From Nocardioides jensenii JCM 1364 = NBRC 14755 (GTDB taxonomy: Bacteria > Actinomycetota > Actinomycetes > Propionibacteriales > Nocardioidaceae), in assembly GCF_001552535.1 (NCBI RefSeq), contig NZ_BCRJ01000006.1:1-64000 (forward strand): DNA of 64,000 bases. Reading direction: 5' to 3'. The notes below the pieces were generated by a model. The model was given only the letters and a program-made list of their open reading frames with translations. It was not told where the DNA came from and made no database searches. How positions within the stretch are numbered: the first letter of the stretch is position 1; every line of letters begins with the position of its first letter. Positions 24,729 through 33,716 of the stretch are shown piece by piece. The position numbers were made by a program, and so were the translations under genes.

Positions 24729-25475
24729 ATGACCCCGCGATCCCACGAGCACCGTGCCAAACGCGTCGCCTGGCGGCTGAGCACCCCGATCGTGTTCGCG
24801 GCCACCGGGGCGTTGTTCGTGGTCAGCGCGACCAGCAGCGAGGGCACCGACCTGAGGCCCGGACGGGTGGAGGACCTGCCCTCACTGGTGCGCAGTGAGA
24901 GCAACCAGCTCGAGGCGCAGCAGTCGAAGGCACGCGACCTGACCGACGACGTCGAGCGGCTCTCGGCACGCATCGACGACGACCAGGTACGCCGGGCCCG
25001 GCGCAACGCCGACCGGCTGGAGTCGCCGGCCGGTTTCACCGCGGTCAGTGGGGACGGCGTCACCGTCACGCTCTCGGACAGCCCCACCGACCTGCGCGAG
25101 GGCGCCACGAACATCAACGACCTGGTGGTGCACCAGCAGGACATCCAGGCGGTCGTCAACGCCATGTGGCAGGCGGGTGCGGACGGCATCAGCATCCAGG
25201 GTCAGCGGATCATCTCGACCACGGGCATCAAGTGCGCCGGCAACTCCGTCGAGCTGCAGGGCATCCCCTATCCCCAGCCCTACGTGATCACCGCGGTCGG
25301 CGACGCCGACGCCATCCAGCAGAGCATCGACGAGAACCTCACCGTGAACCTCTACCGCCTCGACGCCGCTGATCCCTCGATCCAGGTCGGCTGGGACATG
25401 CATCAGGAGGACGACGTCACGGTGCCGGCCTACGAAGGTCTGCGCGGCATGGAGTACGCCCAGCCGCTGACGTAG
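24729..25475 (+). CDS. DUF881-family membrane-anchored protein
   Basis: A 248-residue protein with one N-terminal membrane segment (STPIVFAATGALFVVSATSS), a coiled-coil region (QLEAQQSKARDLTDDVERLS) and the DUF881 core: GDGVTVTLSDSPTD, INDLVVHQQDIQAVVNAMWQ, AGADGISIQGQRI and PYVITAVGDADAI. The family is found beside crgA, class E sortase and pknB in many actinobacteria; here the sortase gene is absent. Role unknown, probably in the cell envelope. Convergent with pknB. Confidence 0.85.
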   Translation: MTPRSHEHRAKRVAWRLSTPIVFAATGALFVVSATSSEGTDLRPGRVEDLPSLVRSESNQLEAQQSKARDLTDDVERLSARIDDDQVRRARRNADRLESPAGFTAVSGDGVTVTLSDSPTDLREGATNINDLVVHQQDIQAVVNAMWQAGADGISIQGQRIISTTGIKCAGNSVELQGIPYPQPYVITAVGDADAIQQSIDENLTVNLYRLDAADPSIQVGWDMHQEDDVTVPAYEGLRGMEYAQPLT

Positions 25476-25488
25476 AGCGGTCGCCCGT

Positions 25489-25514
25489 TCATCGCGACGA
25501 CCTTCCGGCGATGA
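25489..25514. terminator. Possible bidirectional terminator between DUF881 and pknB
   Basis: TCATCGC (25489-25495) and GCGATGA (25508-25514) form a 7-bp stem with a 12-base loop between the two convergent stop codons. Weak and without T-run. Confidence 0.35.
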
Positions 25515-25517
25515 CCC

Positions 25518-27281
25518 CTAGGGAGTCAGCGGGTCCGTCGGCAGAGTCTCGGTCGGCGGGGTCTCGGTCGGCGGGGTCTCGGACTCGGTCGGCTCCTCGG
25601 TCGGCGCGACGTACGTCGAGACGGTGATCCGGATCTCCGTGTCCTGGTCGGCGGTCTCACCGCGCGCGGTGCTCTGGTCGACCACCTCGCCCGGCTTGGC
25701 GTCGGACTCCTCGTCGGTCTCGTCGACGTAGACCTTGAAGCCGGCGGCCTCGAGCTTCTTGATCGCCTCCTCACGGGTGTCGCCGACCACGAACGGCACT
25801 TCCTCGGGCCCGTCGGAGACGGTCACCGTGACGGTGCTGCCGAAGCTGACCTGGGTGTCGGCGACCGGGCTCTGGTCGACCACCTGACCCTTCGGGTCGT
25901 CGGTGTCACGCTCCTCGAAGGTCACCTTGAAGCCCTGGTCGACGAGCTTGGCCTCGGCCTCGTCACGGGTCAGGGTCACCACGCTCGGCACCGGCAGGTC
26001 GGGCTTGCCCGTCGAGATCGTGAGGGTGACCTCGCTGTCGGGGTCGACGTCGGTGCCACCGGACGGGTCGGTCTCGATCACCTTGCCCTCGGCCACCGTG
26101 TCGGAGGCCGCCTCCTCGATGACGGGCACGAGCCCCTCGTCCTTGATCGCCTTCACGGCGCGAGGCTGCGCCATGCCGGCGACGTCGGGCACCTGCACCT
26201 GCGTGACCGTGTTGTCGTCCTTCAGCTTCGGGATCGCCCACGCTGCGCCGGCGACGAGGGCCAGCAGCAGCAGCCCGAGCACGATCCACAGGCCGGTGCG
26301 CTTGGGCGGCTCGTCGTCCTCACGGACGGCGGCATGGGATGCGGTCGTCGGACGGGGGGCGGAGCTGGGCAGGACAGTCGTGGACTCGGCGGGCACGGCG
26401 GCGGCCGCGGCGACCGACGGCGCCTGGACCGGGCGGCCGGCCAGGTAGCGCTCGATGTCGGAGCGCATCGCCGCGGCGGACTGGTAGCGGTCCTCGAGGC
26501 GCTTGGCCAGTGACTTCATCACGATCGCGTCGACCTCGGGCGTCAGCTCCGAGTCGTACGTCGACGGCGGCTGAGCCGGTTCACGCACGTGCTGGTAGGC
26601 CACGGCGACCGGGGACTCACCCACGAAGGGCGGCCGGCCGGTGAGGAGCTCGTAGAGCAGGCAGCCGGTCGAATAGACGTCGGAGCGGGAGTCGACGGTC
26701 TCGCCGCGCGCCTGCTCGGGGGAGAGGTACTGGGCGGTGCCGACCACGGCCGCGGTCTGCGTCATCGTCGAGGAGGCGTCGGAGACCGCGCGGGCGATGC
26801 CGAAGTCCATCACCTTCACGTCACCACCCGGCGTGAGCATCACGTTGGCCGGCTTGATGTCGCGGTGGATGATGCCGGCGCGGTGGCTGTAGTCGAGGGC
26901 CGAGAGCACACCGGAGGTGATCTCGAGGGCCCGCTCGGGGAGGATCTTGCGCCCCTCACGGAGGATGTCGCGCAGGGTGCGCCCGGCGACGTACTCCATG
27001 ACGATGTAGGGCTGGGCGACACCGTCCGCCGCCATCTCCTCGCCGGTGTCGTAGACCGCGACGATGGAGGGGTGGTTCAGGGACGCCGAGGACTGCGCCT
27101 CGCGACGGAACCGAGCCTGGAAGGTCGCGTCACTGGCCAGGTCCGTGCGCAGTCGCTTGACCGCCACCACGCGTCCGAGGCGGGAGTCGGTGCCCTTGCG
27201 CACCTCAGCCATGCCACCGCGACCCAGCATCTCGCCGAGCTCGTAGCGGCCGCCGACCATCATCGGCTCCTCGTTCGTCAT
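25518..27281 (-). CDS. pknB: Ser/Thr protein kinase PknB with PASTA domains
   Basis: A 587-residue membrane kinase. Kinase domain about 10-275: glycine loop GRGGMAEV, Lys in VAVKRLR, HRDIKPANV catalytic loop, DFGIA, and the activation loop with Thr residues (STMTQTAAVVGTAQY). A transmembrane helix (WIVLGLLLLALVAGAAWAI) at about 335-353 is followed by three extracellular PASTA repeats (PDVAGMAQPRAVKAIKDEGL, PSVVTLTRDEAEAKLVDQGF, PFVVGDTREEAIKKLEAAGF) that bind muropeptides, and a Thr/Pro/Glu tail. Last gene of the fhaA-to-pknB operon. Mycobacterial operons have pknA before pknB; here pbpA precedes it directly. Confidence 0.95.
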   Translation of the reverse strand: MTNEEPMMVGGRYELGEMLGRGGMAEVRKGTDSRLGRVVAVKRLRTDLASDATFQARFRREAQSSASLNHPSIVAVYDTGEEMAADGVAQPYIVMEYVAGRTLRDILREGRKILPERALEITSGVLSALDYSHRAGIIHRDIKPANVMLTPGGDVKVMDFGIARAVSDASSTMTQTAAVVGTAQYLSPEQARGETVDSRSDVYSTGCLLYELLTGRPPFVGESPVAVAYQHVREPAQPPSTYDSELTPEVDAIVMKSLAKRLEDRYQSAAAMRSDIERYLAGRPVQAPSVAAAAAVPAESTTVLPSSAPRPTTASHAAVREDDEPPKRTGLWIVLGLLLLALVAGAAWAIPKLKDDNTVTQVQVPDVAGMAQPRAVKAIKDEGLVPVIEEAASDTVAEGKVIETDPSGGTDVDPDSEVTLTISTGKPDLPVPSVVTLTRDEAEAKLVDQGFKVTFEERDTDDPKGQVVDQSPVADTQVSFGSTVTVTVSDGPEEVPFVVGDTREEAIKKLEAAGFKVYVDETDEESDAKPGEVVDQSTARGETADQDTEIRITVSTYVAPTEEPTESETPPTETPPTETLPTDPLTP

Positions 27282-27309
27282 GTGCCCTTCTTCCTGTCCG
27301 AGGGGGTCA

Positions 27310-28785
27310 TCAGTCGATCACGGCTTCCATGACCGCCTTGGCGATCGGTCCGGCTAGCTTGCCGCCGGCGATTTCGGCGTTGCTGAGCTGCACCTTCTGC
27401 AGCATCACGGCAACGGCGACCTGCTTGTCGTCCTTGTCGGCATACGAGACGAACCACGCGTAGTCGTTGCACTCGCTGCAGTTCTCCGCGGTGCCGGTCT
27501 TGGCGCCCACCTCGGCGCCCGGGATCAGCGCCACACCGGCGGTGCCGTGCTCGACGACCGAGACCATCATCTTGCGCAGCTCGTGGGCGGTGTCGGACCC
27601 GACCGCCTCGGACAGCTCCTCGGTCGAGGTCTTGTCCAGGACGTCGAGGTCGGGGGAGCGCACCTCGTCGACCAGGTAGGGGCGCATCACGACCCCGTCG
27701 TTGACGATGCCGGAGACCACCATCGCCATCTGCAGCGGCGTCGCGCGGACGTCGTACTGCCCCATGCCGGTCTGGGCGAGGTAGGAGTCCTCGAGGTCCT
27801 CGGTGGGGTAGACGCTGGCGGCCTGGCCCTTGAGGTCCTCGAGGGAGGTGTCGTTGAACCCGTAGGCCTCGGCCTGGCGCAGCATCTTGTCCTGGCCCAG
27901 CTCGTTGGCCAGCGCCAGGAACGTCGTGTTGCACGACTGCTCGAGTGCCTGGGTCATGGTGATCTTGTCGGTGCCGCAGGAGCGGCCGCCGTTGCCGATC
28001 GAGGTCGAGGTGTGCGGGAGGGTGTACGACGGCCCGCCGGGAACCATGGAGTCCGCGTCGTAGTCGCCGGTCTCGATCGCGGCGGAGGCGGTGACCAGCT
28101 TGAACACCGAGCCCGGAGGCAGCGTGGTGGCGATGGCCCGGTTCAGCTTGGGCTCGTCCTCGCGCTTGTTGAGCTTCTTGTCCTCCGCCTCCACCTTGTC
28201 CAGATCGTGTGAGGCGAGCTTGTTCGGGTTGAACGTCGGGGCCGAGACCATCGCCAGGATCTTGCCGGTGGAGGGCTCGAGGGCCACCACCGCCCCTTGG
28301 ACGTCACTGCCCAGCCCGGGGTTCTTGAAGAGGCCGTCGAACGCGGCCTGCTGGGCGTCCGGGTCGATGGTCAGCTCGACCGTGCCGCCCTTGGGTGAGG
28401 CGTTGTTGACCAGGTCGACCAGCCGCGAGACGAACAGTCGCGAGTCGTCGCCGGAGAGCACCGAATTCTGGGTGTTCTCGATGCCCGACTGGGAGTAGTA
28501 GGAGAACCAGCCGGTGACGTGGGCATACATGAACGGATTGCTGTAGGCACGCTGGAACTTGTACTTGTCGTCGGAGGCCTTCGACTCGGCGACCGCGTTG
28601 CGACCGACCAGGATGGCGCCGCGCTCGCGGGAGAACGCAGCCTCGATGACGCGCCGGTTCTCGGGGTGCTTCGAGGCGTCGTTGAGGTCGTCGGCGGCGA
28701 TGTACTGCAGGTAGGTGACGTTGGCCAGCAGGGCCATGAAGAGCAGCATGCAGAAGATCGCCATGGTGCGGATCGGCTTGTTCAC
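27310..28785 (-). CDS. pbpA: Penicillin-binding protein PbpA (class B transpeptidase)
   Basis: A 491-residue class B PBP with one N-terminal membrane helix (MAIFCMLLFMALLANVTYLQ), a dimerisation domain and a transpeptidase domain. Active-site motifs are complete: Ser226-x-x-Lys229 in LPPGSVFKLV, Ser284-Cys-Asn286 and Lys429-Thr-Gly in GAKTGTAEN. The protein is shorter than division-specific FtsI, as usual for PbpA. Its ATG overlaps the rodA stop by 4 bp. With RodA it forms a peptidoglycan synthase pair, controlled by the kinase and phosphatase in the same operon. Confidence 0.94.
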   Translation of the reverse strand: MNKPIRTMAIFCMLLFMALLANVTYLQYIAADDLNDASKHPENRRVIEAAFSRERGAILVGRNAVAESKASDDKYKFQRAYSNPFMYAHVTGWFSYYSQSGIENTQNSVLSGDDSRLFVSRLVDLVNNASPKGGTVELTIDPDAQQAAFDGLFKNPGLGSDVQGAVVALEPSTGKILAMVSAPTFNPNKLASHDLDKVEAEDKKLNKREDEPKLNRAIATTLPPGSVFKLVTASAAIETGDYDADSMVPGGPSYTLPHTSTSIGNGGRSCGTDKITMTQALEQSCNTTFLALANELGQDKMLRQAEAYGFNDTSLEDLKGQAASVYPTEDLEDSYLAQTGMGQYDVRATPLQMAMVVSGIVNDGVVMRPYLVDEVRSPDLDVLDKTSTEELSEAVGSDTAHELRKMMVSVVEHGTAGVALIPGAEVGAKTGTAENCSECNDYAWFVSYADKDDKQVAVAVMLQKVQLSNAEIAGGKLAGPIAKAVMEAVID

Positions 28786-30164
28786 CGCAGGTTCACCACC
28801 TGGGTGGTCTCGGCGTCACTGGTCTCGTCGGTGTCGTTCGAGAGGTCGGGCACCGGGCGCCGGGCCTGGTCGGAGACGCGCAGCAGCAGCGCGATGATCA
28901 CCCAGTTGGCGACCAGGGACGAACCGCCGTACGAGAGGAACGGCGTGGTCAGACCGGTCAACGGGATGAGGCGGGTGACGCCACCGATCACCACGAAGAC
29001 CTGCAGGGCGAGAACGCAGGCCAGACCGCAGGCCATCAGCTTTCCGAAGGCGTCGCGGCAGACCAGGGCAGCACGCAGCCCACGCTCGACGATCAGGCCG
29101 TAGCAGAGGATCACCGCCATCACGCCGGTCAGGCCGAGCTCTTCGCCGATCGCGCCCATGATGAAGTCGGACTCGGCGAACGGGATGCGGTAGGGGCTGC
29201 CCTGACCGAAGCCGCGGCCGAGCAGGCCGCCCCAGGCCATGCCGAACAACGACTCCCCGATCTGGTTGCCCGACCCGTAGAAGTCGTCGAAGGGGTGCAG
29301 CCAGGCGTCGACCCGAACCTGCACGTGGCTGAACGCCTTGAACCCGAGGAACGCGCCGGCCAGGAACATGGTGCCGCCGACGACCAGCCAGCCGGGCCGC
29401 TCGGTGGCGACGTAGAGCATGGTCAAGAAGATGCCGAAGAACAGCAGCGAGGAGCCCAGGTCGCGCTGGAAGACGAGGATGCAGAGGCTGATCAGCCACA
29501 TCGCCAGGATCGGGCCGAGGTCGCGCCCGCGGGGCAGGTCTACGAAGACCAGGCGTCGGCCGGCCAGGGCCAGGGCGTCGCGGTGAAGCACCAGGTAGCC
29601 GGCGAAGGCGATCACCAGCAGCACCTTGGCGATCTCGCCCGGTTGCATGCCGACCGGTCCGAGGTTGATCCAGATGCGGGCGCCGTTCTTCTGCACGCCG
29701 ATGAACGGCAGCATCGGCATCAGCAGCAGGACGATGGCGGCCAGGCCGCTGGTGTAGGTGAACCGCTGCAGGACCCGGTGGTCGCGCAGGAAGACCAGGG
29801 TCGCCGCGAAGAGCGCGACGCCAATGGTCATCCAGACCAGCTGCTGACGGGCGAAGGTGGTGCCGTCGGCCAGGTCGAGGCGGTGGATCACGGCCAGGCC
29901 CAGACCGTTGAGCGCGGCCACGACCGGCAGCAGCACCGGGTCGGCGTACGGCGCGGTCAGACGGACGACGACGTGGCAGGCGATCGTCAGCGCGGCCAGC
30001 CATCCGCCGTAGCCGATGATGTCGGCCGGCACCTCGCCCTCGACGCCCAGGCCCACGGCGGCGTACGCCCCGATGCCCACGGCGAGCGCGAGGATGAGGA
30101 GGAAGAGCTCCGCACCCCGGCGGCGCCGGTGCACGAACCCCAGGAAGCTGTTCTGCTGCGTCAT
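28782..30164 (-). CDS. rodA: RodA/FtsW-family SEDS glycosyltransferase
   Basis: A 460-residue polytopic protein with about 12 membrane helices. It shows SEDS signatures: VQKNGARIWINLGPVGMQPG (glycan polymerase loop), LVLHRDALAL, QRDLGSSLLFFGIFLTMLYV, MGAIGEELGLTGVMAVI and RLIPLTGLTTPFLSYGGSSL near the end. It polymerises lipid II and works with PbpA. The ATG at 30164 with GAGG 9 bases upstream is one start; a GTG two codons earlier is equally possible. The Thr-rich C-terminal tail (TDETSDAETTQVV) could be a kinase target. Confidence 0.94.
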   Translation of the reverse strand: MTQQNSFLGFVHRRRRGAELFLLILALAVGIGAYAAVGLGVEGEVPADIIGYGGWLAALTIACHVVVRLTAPYADPVLLPVVAALNGLGLAVIHRLDLADGTTFARQQLVWMTIGVALFAATLVFLRDHRVLQRFTYTSGLAAIVLLLMPMLPFIGVQKNGARIWINLGPVGMQPGEIAKVLLVIAFAGYLVLHRDALALAGRRLVFVDLPRGRDLGPILAMWLISLCILVFQRDLGSSLLFFGIFLTMLYVATERPGWLVVGGTMFLAGAFLGFKAFSHVQVRVDAWLHPFDDFYGSGNQIGESLFGMAWGGLLGRGFGQGSPYRIPFAESDFIMGAIGEELGLTGVMAVILCYGLIVERGLRAALVCRDAFGKLMACGLACVLALQVFVVIGGVTRLIPLTGLTTPFLSYGGSSLVANWVIIALLLRVSDQARRPVPDLSNDTDETSDAETTQVVNLR

Positions 30165-30175
30165 CGGCACCCGCC

Positions 30176-31816
30176 TCAGTCGCAGTCCGCGCGCACGGCG
30201 CTGTGTCCGACGTCGGTCCGGGCGGTGGTCGACCCGACGCTGGCGCCTGCGCGGACGGCGGAGTCCGAGGCGGCCTTGGCCGCATCCATCACCGAGTCCT
30301 GCTGGACGGGCCCACCGCCGGTGACGCTGCCGCCGGTGACGTTGCTGGTGCGGCTGTCGCTGTCGGTGCCGCTGACCTCGCCCTCGCTGCCGCCGCCGGT
30401 GCCCCCACCGCCTCCGCCGGGGGGTGTGGCGCTCGGCTTCTCGGTGGGTGCCGGGGTCTTGGTGGGGGCCTCGTCGGACTCCTCGGGGCAGGGGGTCTGC
30501 TCCTCGCCCAGCTTGGCGAGGGTACGGCGGGCGTCATCGAGGCTGTTGGACTCGATGCCCTCGCGCACGGCCCGGGCGTCGATCTCGTGCAGCCGGTCGA
30601 GGGAGATGTTGGACTCCTCGTAGGGCCGGTTCATGGTCAGTCCCGGAAGGCTGGCGTCGACGCCGCGATAGATCGTGACGTGGCCGTCGTGCTCGCCGAC
30701 GTAGTACTGCCGCTGCGTCCAGGCGTAGGCGGCTCCCGCCGCGGCCCAGAGCAGGCCGATCAGCACGACCAGCACGGCCAGGCGCTTGAGCCAGGCGAAC
30801 CGTCGGGGCGGGCGTGGCGCGTAGCGGGCCACCTCGGGATCGATCGGGTCGTTCGGGATGGCGTAGCCGGGGGCGCCGACCGGGATCTCGGCCGGCACCG
30901 GCTCGAGCTCGCCGGTGTCACCGGAACGGTGACCGCGGAACAGGCTTCCGGCCGCACCGCGGCTGCGCCGGGGCAGGTCGGCCGCCGCACCCACGAGGAG
31001 TGGGGTCAGGTCCGGGGCGACGGCGTCGCCCACGCCAGCTGTGTCGCTCTCGAGGACGTCGGCGACCAGACAGGTGACGTTGTCGCTGCTACCCGCCTCG
31101 AGGCTGGCCCGGACCAGCTCGACAACCGCGAAGTCGGGGGTGCCGGTGGAGAGGATGTCGGCCAGGTGGGTGTCATCAAGGACACCGCAGGCGCCGTCGG
31201 AGCACAGGAACAGCCGGTCTCCCGGCGCGAGGTCGACGAAGAACAGGTCGGGCTCGGTCTCGTGGATGCCGTCGACGGCCTTGAGGATGAGGTTGCGGTG
31301 CGGGTGGACCCGCGACTCCTCCTCGGTGATCCGGCCCTCGTCGATCAGTGACTGGACGAAGGTGTGGTCCTTGGTCAGCTGGCTCAGCGCACCCTCACGG
31401 TAGAGGTAGGCGCGGCTGTCGCCGACGTGGCCGATCGCGACCCGCGTGCCGTCGAAGAGGGCCACGGTGGCGGTGGTGCTGGTGCCGTTGAGGTTCGGGT
31501 CCTCCTCGACGAGCTCCGCGATGCGGTCGTGGGCGCGGTGCAGGGCACCCGCCACCTGGGCGAGCATGTCGCCGCCGGGGCGCTCGTCGAGCTTGCGGAG
31601 CTGTTGTACGGCGGTCGCGGAGGCGATGTCACCACGCGCGGCGCCACCCACGCCGTCACAGACGGTCAGCACCCAGGGGCCGGCGTACCCGGAGTCCTGG
31701 TTGTCCTTGCGGACCCGCCCGACGTCGGAGAGCGCCGCGAACTCGAGCCGCATCGGGGGTCCCGTCGAGTCGCCGGTCGTGTCACCGGACCTGTCGTCGG
31801 TCGTGTCGTCGCCCAT
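30176..31816 (-). CDS. pstP: PP2C-family protein phosphatase PstP
   Basis: A 546-residue membrane phosphatase. The catalytic PP2C domain (about 22-260) shows SDVGRVRKDNQDSGYAGPWV, VCDGVGGAARGDIAS, GHVGDSRAYLYREG, LCSDGACGVLDD and GSSDNVTCLVADV, giving all metal-binding Asp residues. A juxtamembrane region and one transmembrane helix (LAVLVVLIGLLWAAAGAAYA) are followed by an extracellular domain and a long Gly/Thr/Ser tail. It reverses PknB phosphorylation. The extracellular part is longer than in mycobacteria because of the low-complexity tail. Confidence 0.95.
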   Translation of the reverse strand: MGDDTTDDRSGDTTGDSTGPPMRLEFAALSDVGRVRKDNQDSGYAGPWVLTVCDGVGGAARGDIASATAVQQLRKLDERPGGDMLAQVAGALHRAHDRIAELVEEDPNLNGTSTTATVALFDGTRVAIGHVGDSRAYLYREGALSQLTKDHTFVQSLIDEGRITEEESRVHPHRNLILKAVDGIHETEPDLFFVDLAPGDRLFLCSDGACGVLDDTHLADILSTGTPDFAVVELVRASLEAGSSDNVTCLVADVLESDTAGVGDAVAPDLTPLLVGAAADLPRRSRGAAGSLFRGHRSGDTGELEPVPAEIPVGAPGYAIPNDPIDPEVARYAPRPPRRFAWLKRLAVLVVLIGLLWAAAGAAYAWTQRQYYVGEHDGHVTIYRGVDASLPGLTMNRPYEESNISLDRLHEIDARAVREGIESNSLDDARRTLAKLGEEQTPCPEESDEAPTKTPAPTEKPSATPPGGGGGGTGGGSEGEVSGTDSDSRTSNVTGGSVTGGGPVQQDSVMDAAKAASDSAVRAGASVGSTTARTDVGHSAVRADCD

Positions 31817-31822
31817 GCGCGT

Positions 31823-32296
31823 CTACTTCCTCAACTCGAGGATCGTCTTGCCGATGCGGACCTGTGTGCCGAGTGCCAGAGTCGTCGGCTGGGTGATGCG
31901 CGCCGAGCCGACGTAGGTGCCGTTGGTGGAGCCGAGGTCCTCGACGAACCACTCGTCGCCGGAGGCCGCGATGCGTGCGTGGCGGGTCGAGACGTAGTCG
32001 TCGTCGAGCCGGATCGCCGCGTCGGGGCCGCGCCCGATCAGGATGGGTGCCTCGGCCAGGTCGGCGCGCTCACCGGCGTTGGAGCCCTCGACGACTGCGA
32101 CGTGGGTCGGCGACCCACGGCGGCGCGGGGGCGCCTTGGGCGCCTTGGGTGCCCGGCCACCGCCCTGACGCGCCGCGGGACTGGGCATGCGGGCACCGAA
32201 CATGTCGGTGCGGATCACGCTGATCGCGGAGAGGACGAAGATCCAGAGGATCGCCAGGTAGGCGAAGCGGATCAGGAACAAGGTCAACTCACTCAA
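31823..32296 (-). CDS. fhaB: FHA-domain protein FhaB
   Basis: A 157-residue protein with an N-terminal membrane helix (LTLFLIRFAYLAILWIFVLS), a basic linker and a C-terminal FHA domain with ILIGRGPDAAIRLDDDYVST, RHARI and EDLGSTNGTYVGSARI, which binds phosphothreonine. It reads from TTG at 32296, overlapping the end of fhaA by 8 bp. In related species FhaB (FipA) connects kinase signalling to cell division proteins. Confidence 0.93.
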   Translation of the reverse strand: MSELTLFLIRFAYLAILWIFVLSAISVIRTDMFGARMPSPAARQGGGRAPKAPKAPPRRRGSPTHVAVVEGSNAGERADLAEAPILIGRGPDAAIRLDDDYVSTRHARIAASGDEWFVEDLGSTNGTYVGSARITQPTTLALGTQVRIGKTILELRK

Positions 32297-33020
32297 CGGC
32301 CTGCTCCTGTTCGTCGACGACCCGGACCACCAGCGTCGTGTTGCCGATCTTGACCGTGGAACCGTTGTAGAGGGCGGCCTCGCCCACCTGGTGGCCGTCG
32401 ACCTGCATGCCGTTGGTCGAGCCGAGGTCGCGCACGCTCAGCTCGGGGCTGCTGCCCCGCTGGAAGCGGCCGCTGTTGATCTGGAACTCGATGTGCTGGC
32501 GGCTGATGCCGGGATCGTTGATCCGCAGGCCGGCCTCGGTGCCGCGGCCCACGACCAGACCCGGCGGGTTCAGCGGGTGACGCACGCCGTTGACCTCGAT
32601 CACCACGGTGGCGCGCCCGACCTGGGTGTCGGTGGCATTGGTGGTGACCTTGGCCTGCGCCGTGCTGCGCACCCGGAACCGTCCGGTGGTCAGGTCGTCG
32701 GCCTGTTCGAACTCGATCTTCACCGGGCCGGGGAAGACGTAGCTCTGGTGGTCGGCGTGCTCGCGCAAGGAGTTGGTCAGCTCGGTGGCCAGGGTGGAGT
32801 CGTAGGGCGAGAGCCGCTCCAGGTCGGGAGGGCTGAGCTCGACGTGGAAGCTGTTGGGCACCAGGCGCCGGTCACGGCTGAGGATCTGGGCGTTGTTGTC
32901 GACCTCGCGCTGCAGGGCGGCGGAGATCTCGACCGGCTGCACGGCACTGCGGAAGGCCCGCGCGAAGACACCGGAGATCATCTGCTCGAGCTTGTTCTCG
33001 AAGCGCTGCAGTCCACCCAT
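32289..33020 (-). CDS. fhaA: FhaA: DUF3662 plus FHA-domain protein
   Basis: A 243-residue protein, first gene of the operon. The N-terminal DUF3662 domain (LQRFENKLEQMISGVFARAF, VEISAALQREVDNNAQIL) is followed by a C-terminal FHA domain (LVVGRGTEAGLRINDPGISR, QHIEF, RDLGSTNGMQVDGH). Mycobacterial FhaA has a long disordered linker between the domains; here it is very short, giving a protein about half as long. It is expected to bind phosphorylated PknB or MviN partners. Confidence 0.93.
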   Translation of the reverse strand: MGGLQRFENKLEQMISGVFARAFRSAVQPVEISAALQREVDNNAQILSRDRRLVPNSFHVELSPPDLERLSPYDSTLATELTNSLREHADHQSYVFPGPVKIEFEQADDLTTGRFRVRSTAQAKVTTNATDTQVGRATVVIEVNGVRHPLNPPGLVVGRGTEAGLRINDPGISRQHIEFQINSGRFQRGSSPELSVRDLGSTNGMQVDGHQVGEAALYNGSTVKIGNTTLVVRVVDEQEQAVE

Positions 33021-33209
33021 CGGTGCCTCCTCTCCGTCGTGCTGTTCGGGCGCCGGGTGGGGCGCGGGCCGGGTGCGTCGTCAGGCGCGCGTGAATGACA
33101 CAGTCTGACGGCTGCGCCCGATCGTATCGGGGTGCGGGTCACCGGCCCGACGATTGGCACCGCGGTTTGGGCGATTCCTCGTTGCTGGGATAACCTTGGC
33201 CCGCTTCAC

Positions 33210-33293
33210 GCGCGAGTGGCGGAATAGGCAGACGCGCACGGTTCAGGTCCGTGTGTCCGAAAGGACGTGGGGGTTCAACTCCCCCCTCGCGCA
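33210..33293 (+). tRNA. tRNA-Leu (CAG)
   Basis: An 84-nt class II tRNA: acceptor GCGCGAG pairs with CTCGCGC, discriminator A, anticodon stem CACGG/CCGTG with loop TTCAGGT (anticodon CAG), a long variable arm (GTCCGAAAGGAC) and T arm GGGGG TTCAACT CCCCC. No CCA is encoded. It stands divergent from fhaA, as leuT does in mycobacteria. Confidence 0.97.
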
Positions 33294-33302
33294 CGTGATG
33301 AC

Positions 33303-33331
33303 AGAAGGCCCCGGTCTCCCCGGGGCCTTCT
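33303..33331 (+). terminator. Terminator of tRNA-Leu
   Basis: AGAAGGCCCCGG and CCGGGGCCTTCT form a perfect 12-bp stem with a 5-base loop, starting 10 bases after the tRNA. Confidence 0.85.
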
Positions 33332-33402
33332 CGCATTTCGGCCGGTTGGCGGCGCCGAAGGCGGTCAGATCGTGAGCCGGGGTCGACGTACGACTCAGAC
33401 GG

Positions 33403-33714
33403 TCAAGCCTTGCGCGTCAGGATCTGCGAGACCCGGTGGGCCTGCTGCTCCAGTCCTCGGGCGAGTGCGCCGAGTTCATCGAGGTCGACAGGCCGTGAGG
33501 CCGCGAGGGCGGCGTCGCGGATGTAGGAAGTCACCTTGGTGCCTTCCGCGTCTGCGCGGGCCCGCAACTCGGCGATCTCCTCGGCGGAGAACCGGACCGA
33601 GATCGTGACCGAGCGTGTGACCGTGACGGGAACCGGGTTGTCCTCGTCGAAGCAGGACAAGTCCTCGGTCCTGTTGTAGTGCTGTGCCAGTGCTTCACCG
33701 AGTCTCTTCGTCAT
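33403..33714 (-). CDS. Ribbon-helix-helix (CopG/MobC-like) antitoxin
   Basis: About 103 residues. The RHH motif is SVTISVRFSAEEIAELRARA followed by TKVTSYIRDAALAA, the strand and two helices of a CopG-like DNA-binding dimer. It lies directly after the small gene at 33717-33947, whose stop overlaps an ATG at 33720. The ATG at 33714 has better spacing to GGGAGG, so I use it. Both the gene pair size and the upstream palindrome suggest an antitoxin that represses its own operon. Confidence 0.75.
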   Translation of the reverse strand: MTKRLGEALAQHYNRTEDLSCFDEDNPVPVTVTRSVTISVRFSAEEIAELRARADAEGTKVTSYIRDAALAASRPVDLDELGALARGLEQQAHRVSQILTRKA

Positions 33715-33716
33715 GC

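Noticed and set aside
28816-30285. 489-codon minus-strand frame overlapping rodA
   Set aside because: It is a +1 shadow of rodA, Arg/Pro/Ala-rich and without membrane segments; rodA itself has clear SEDS motifs.
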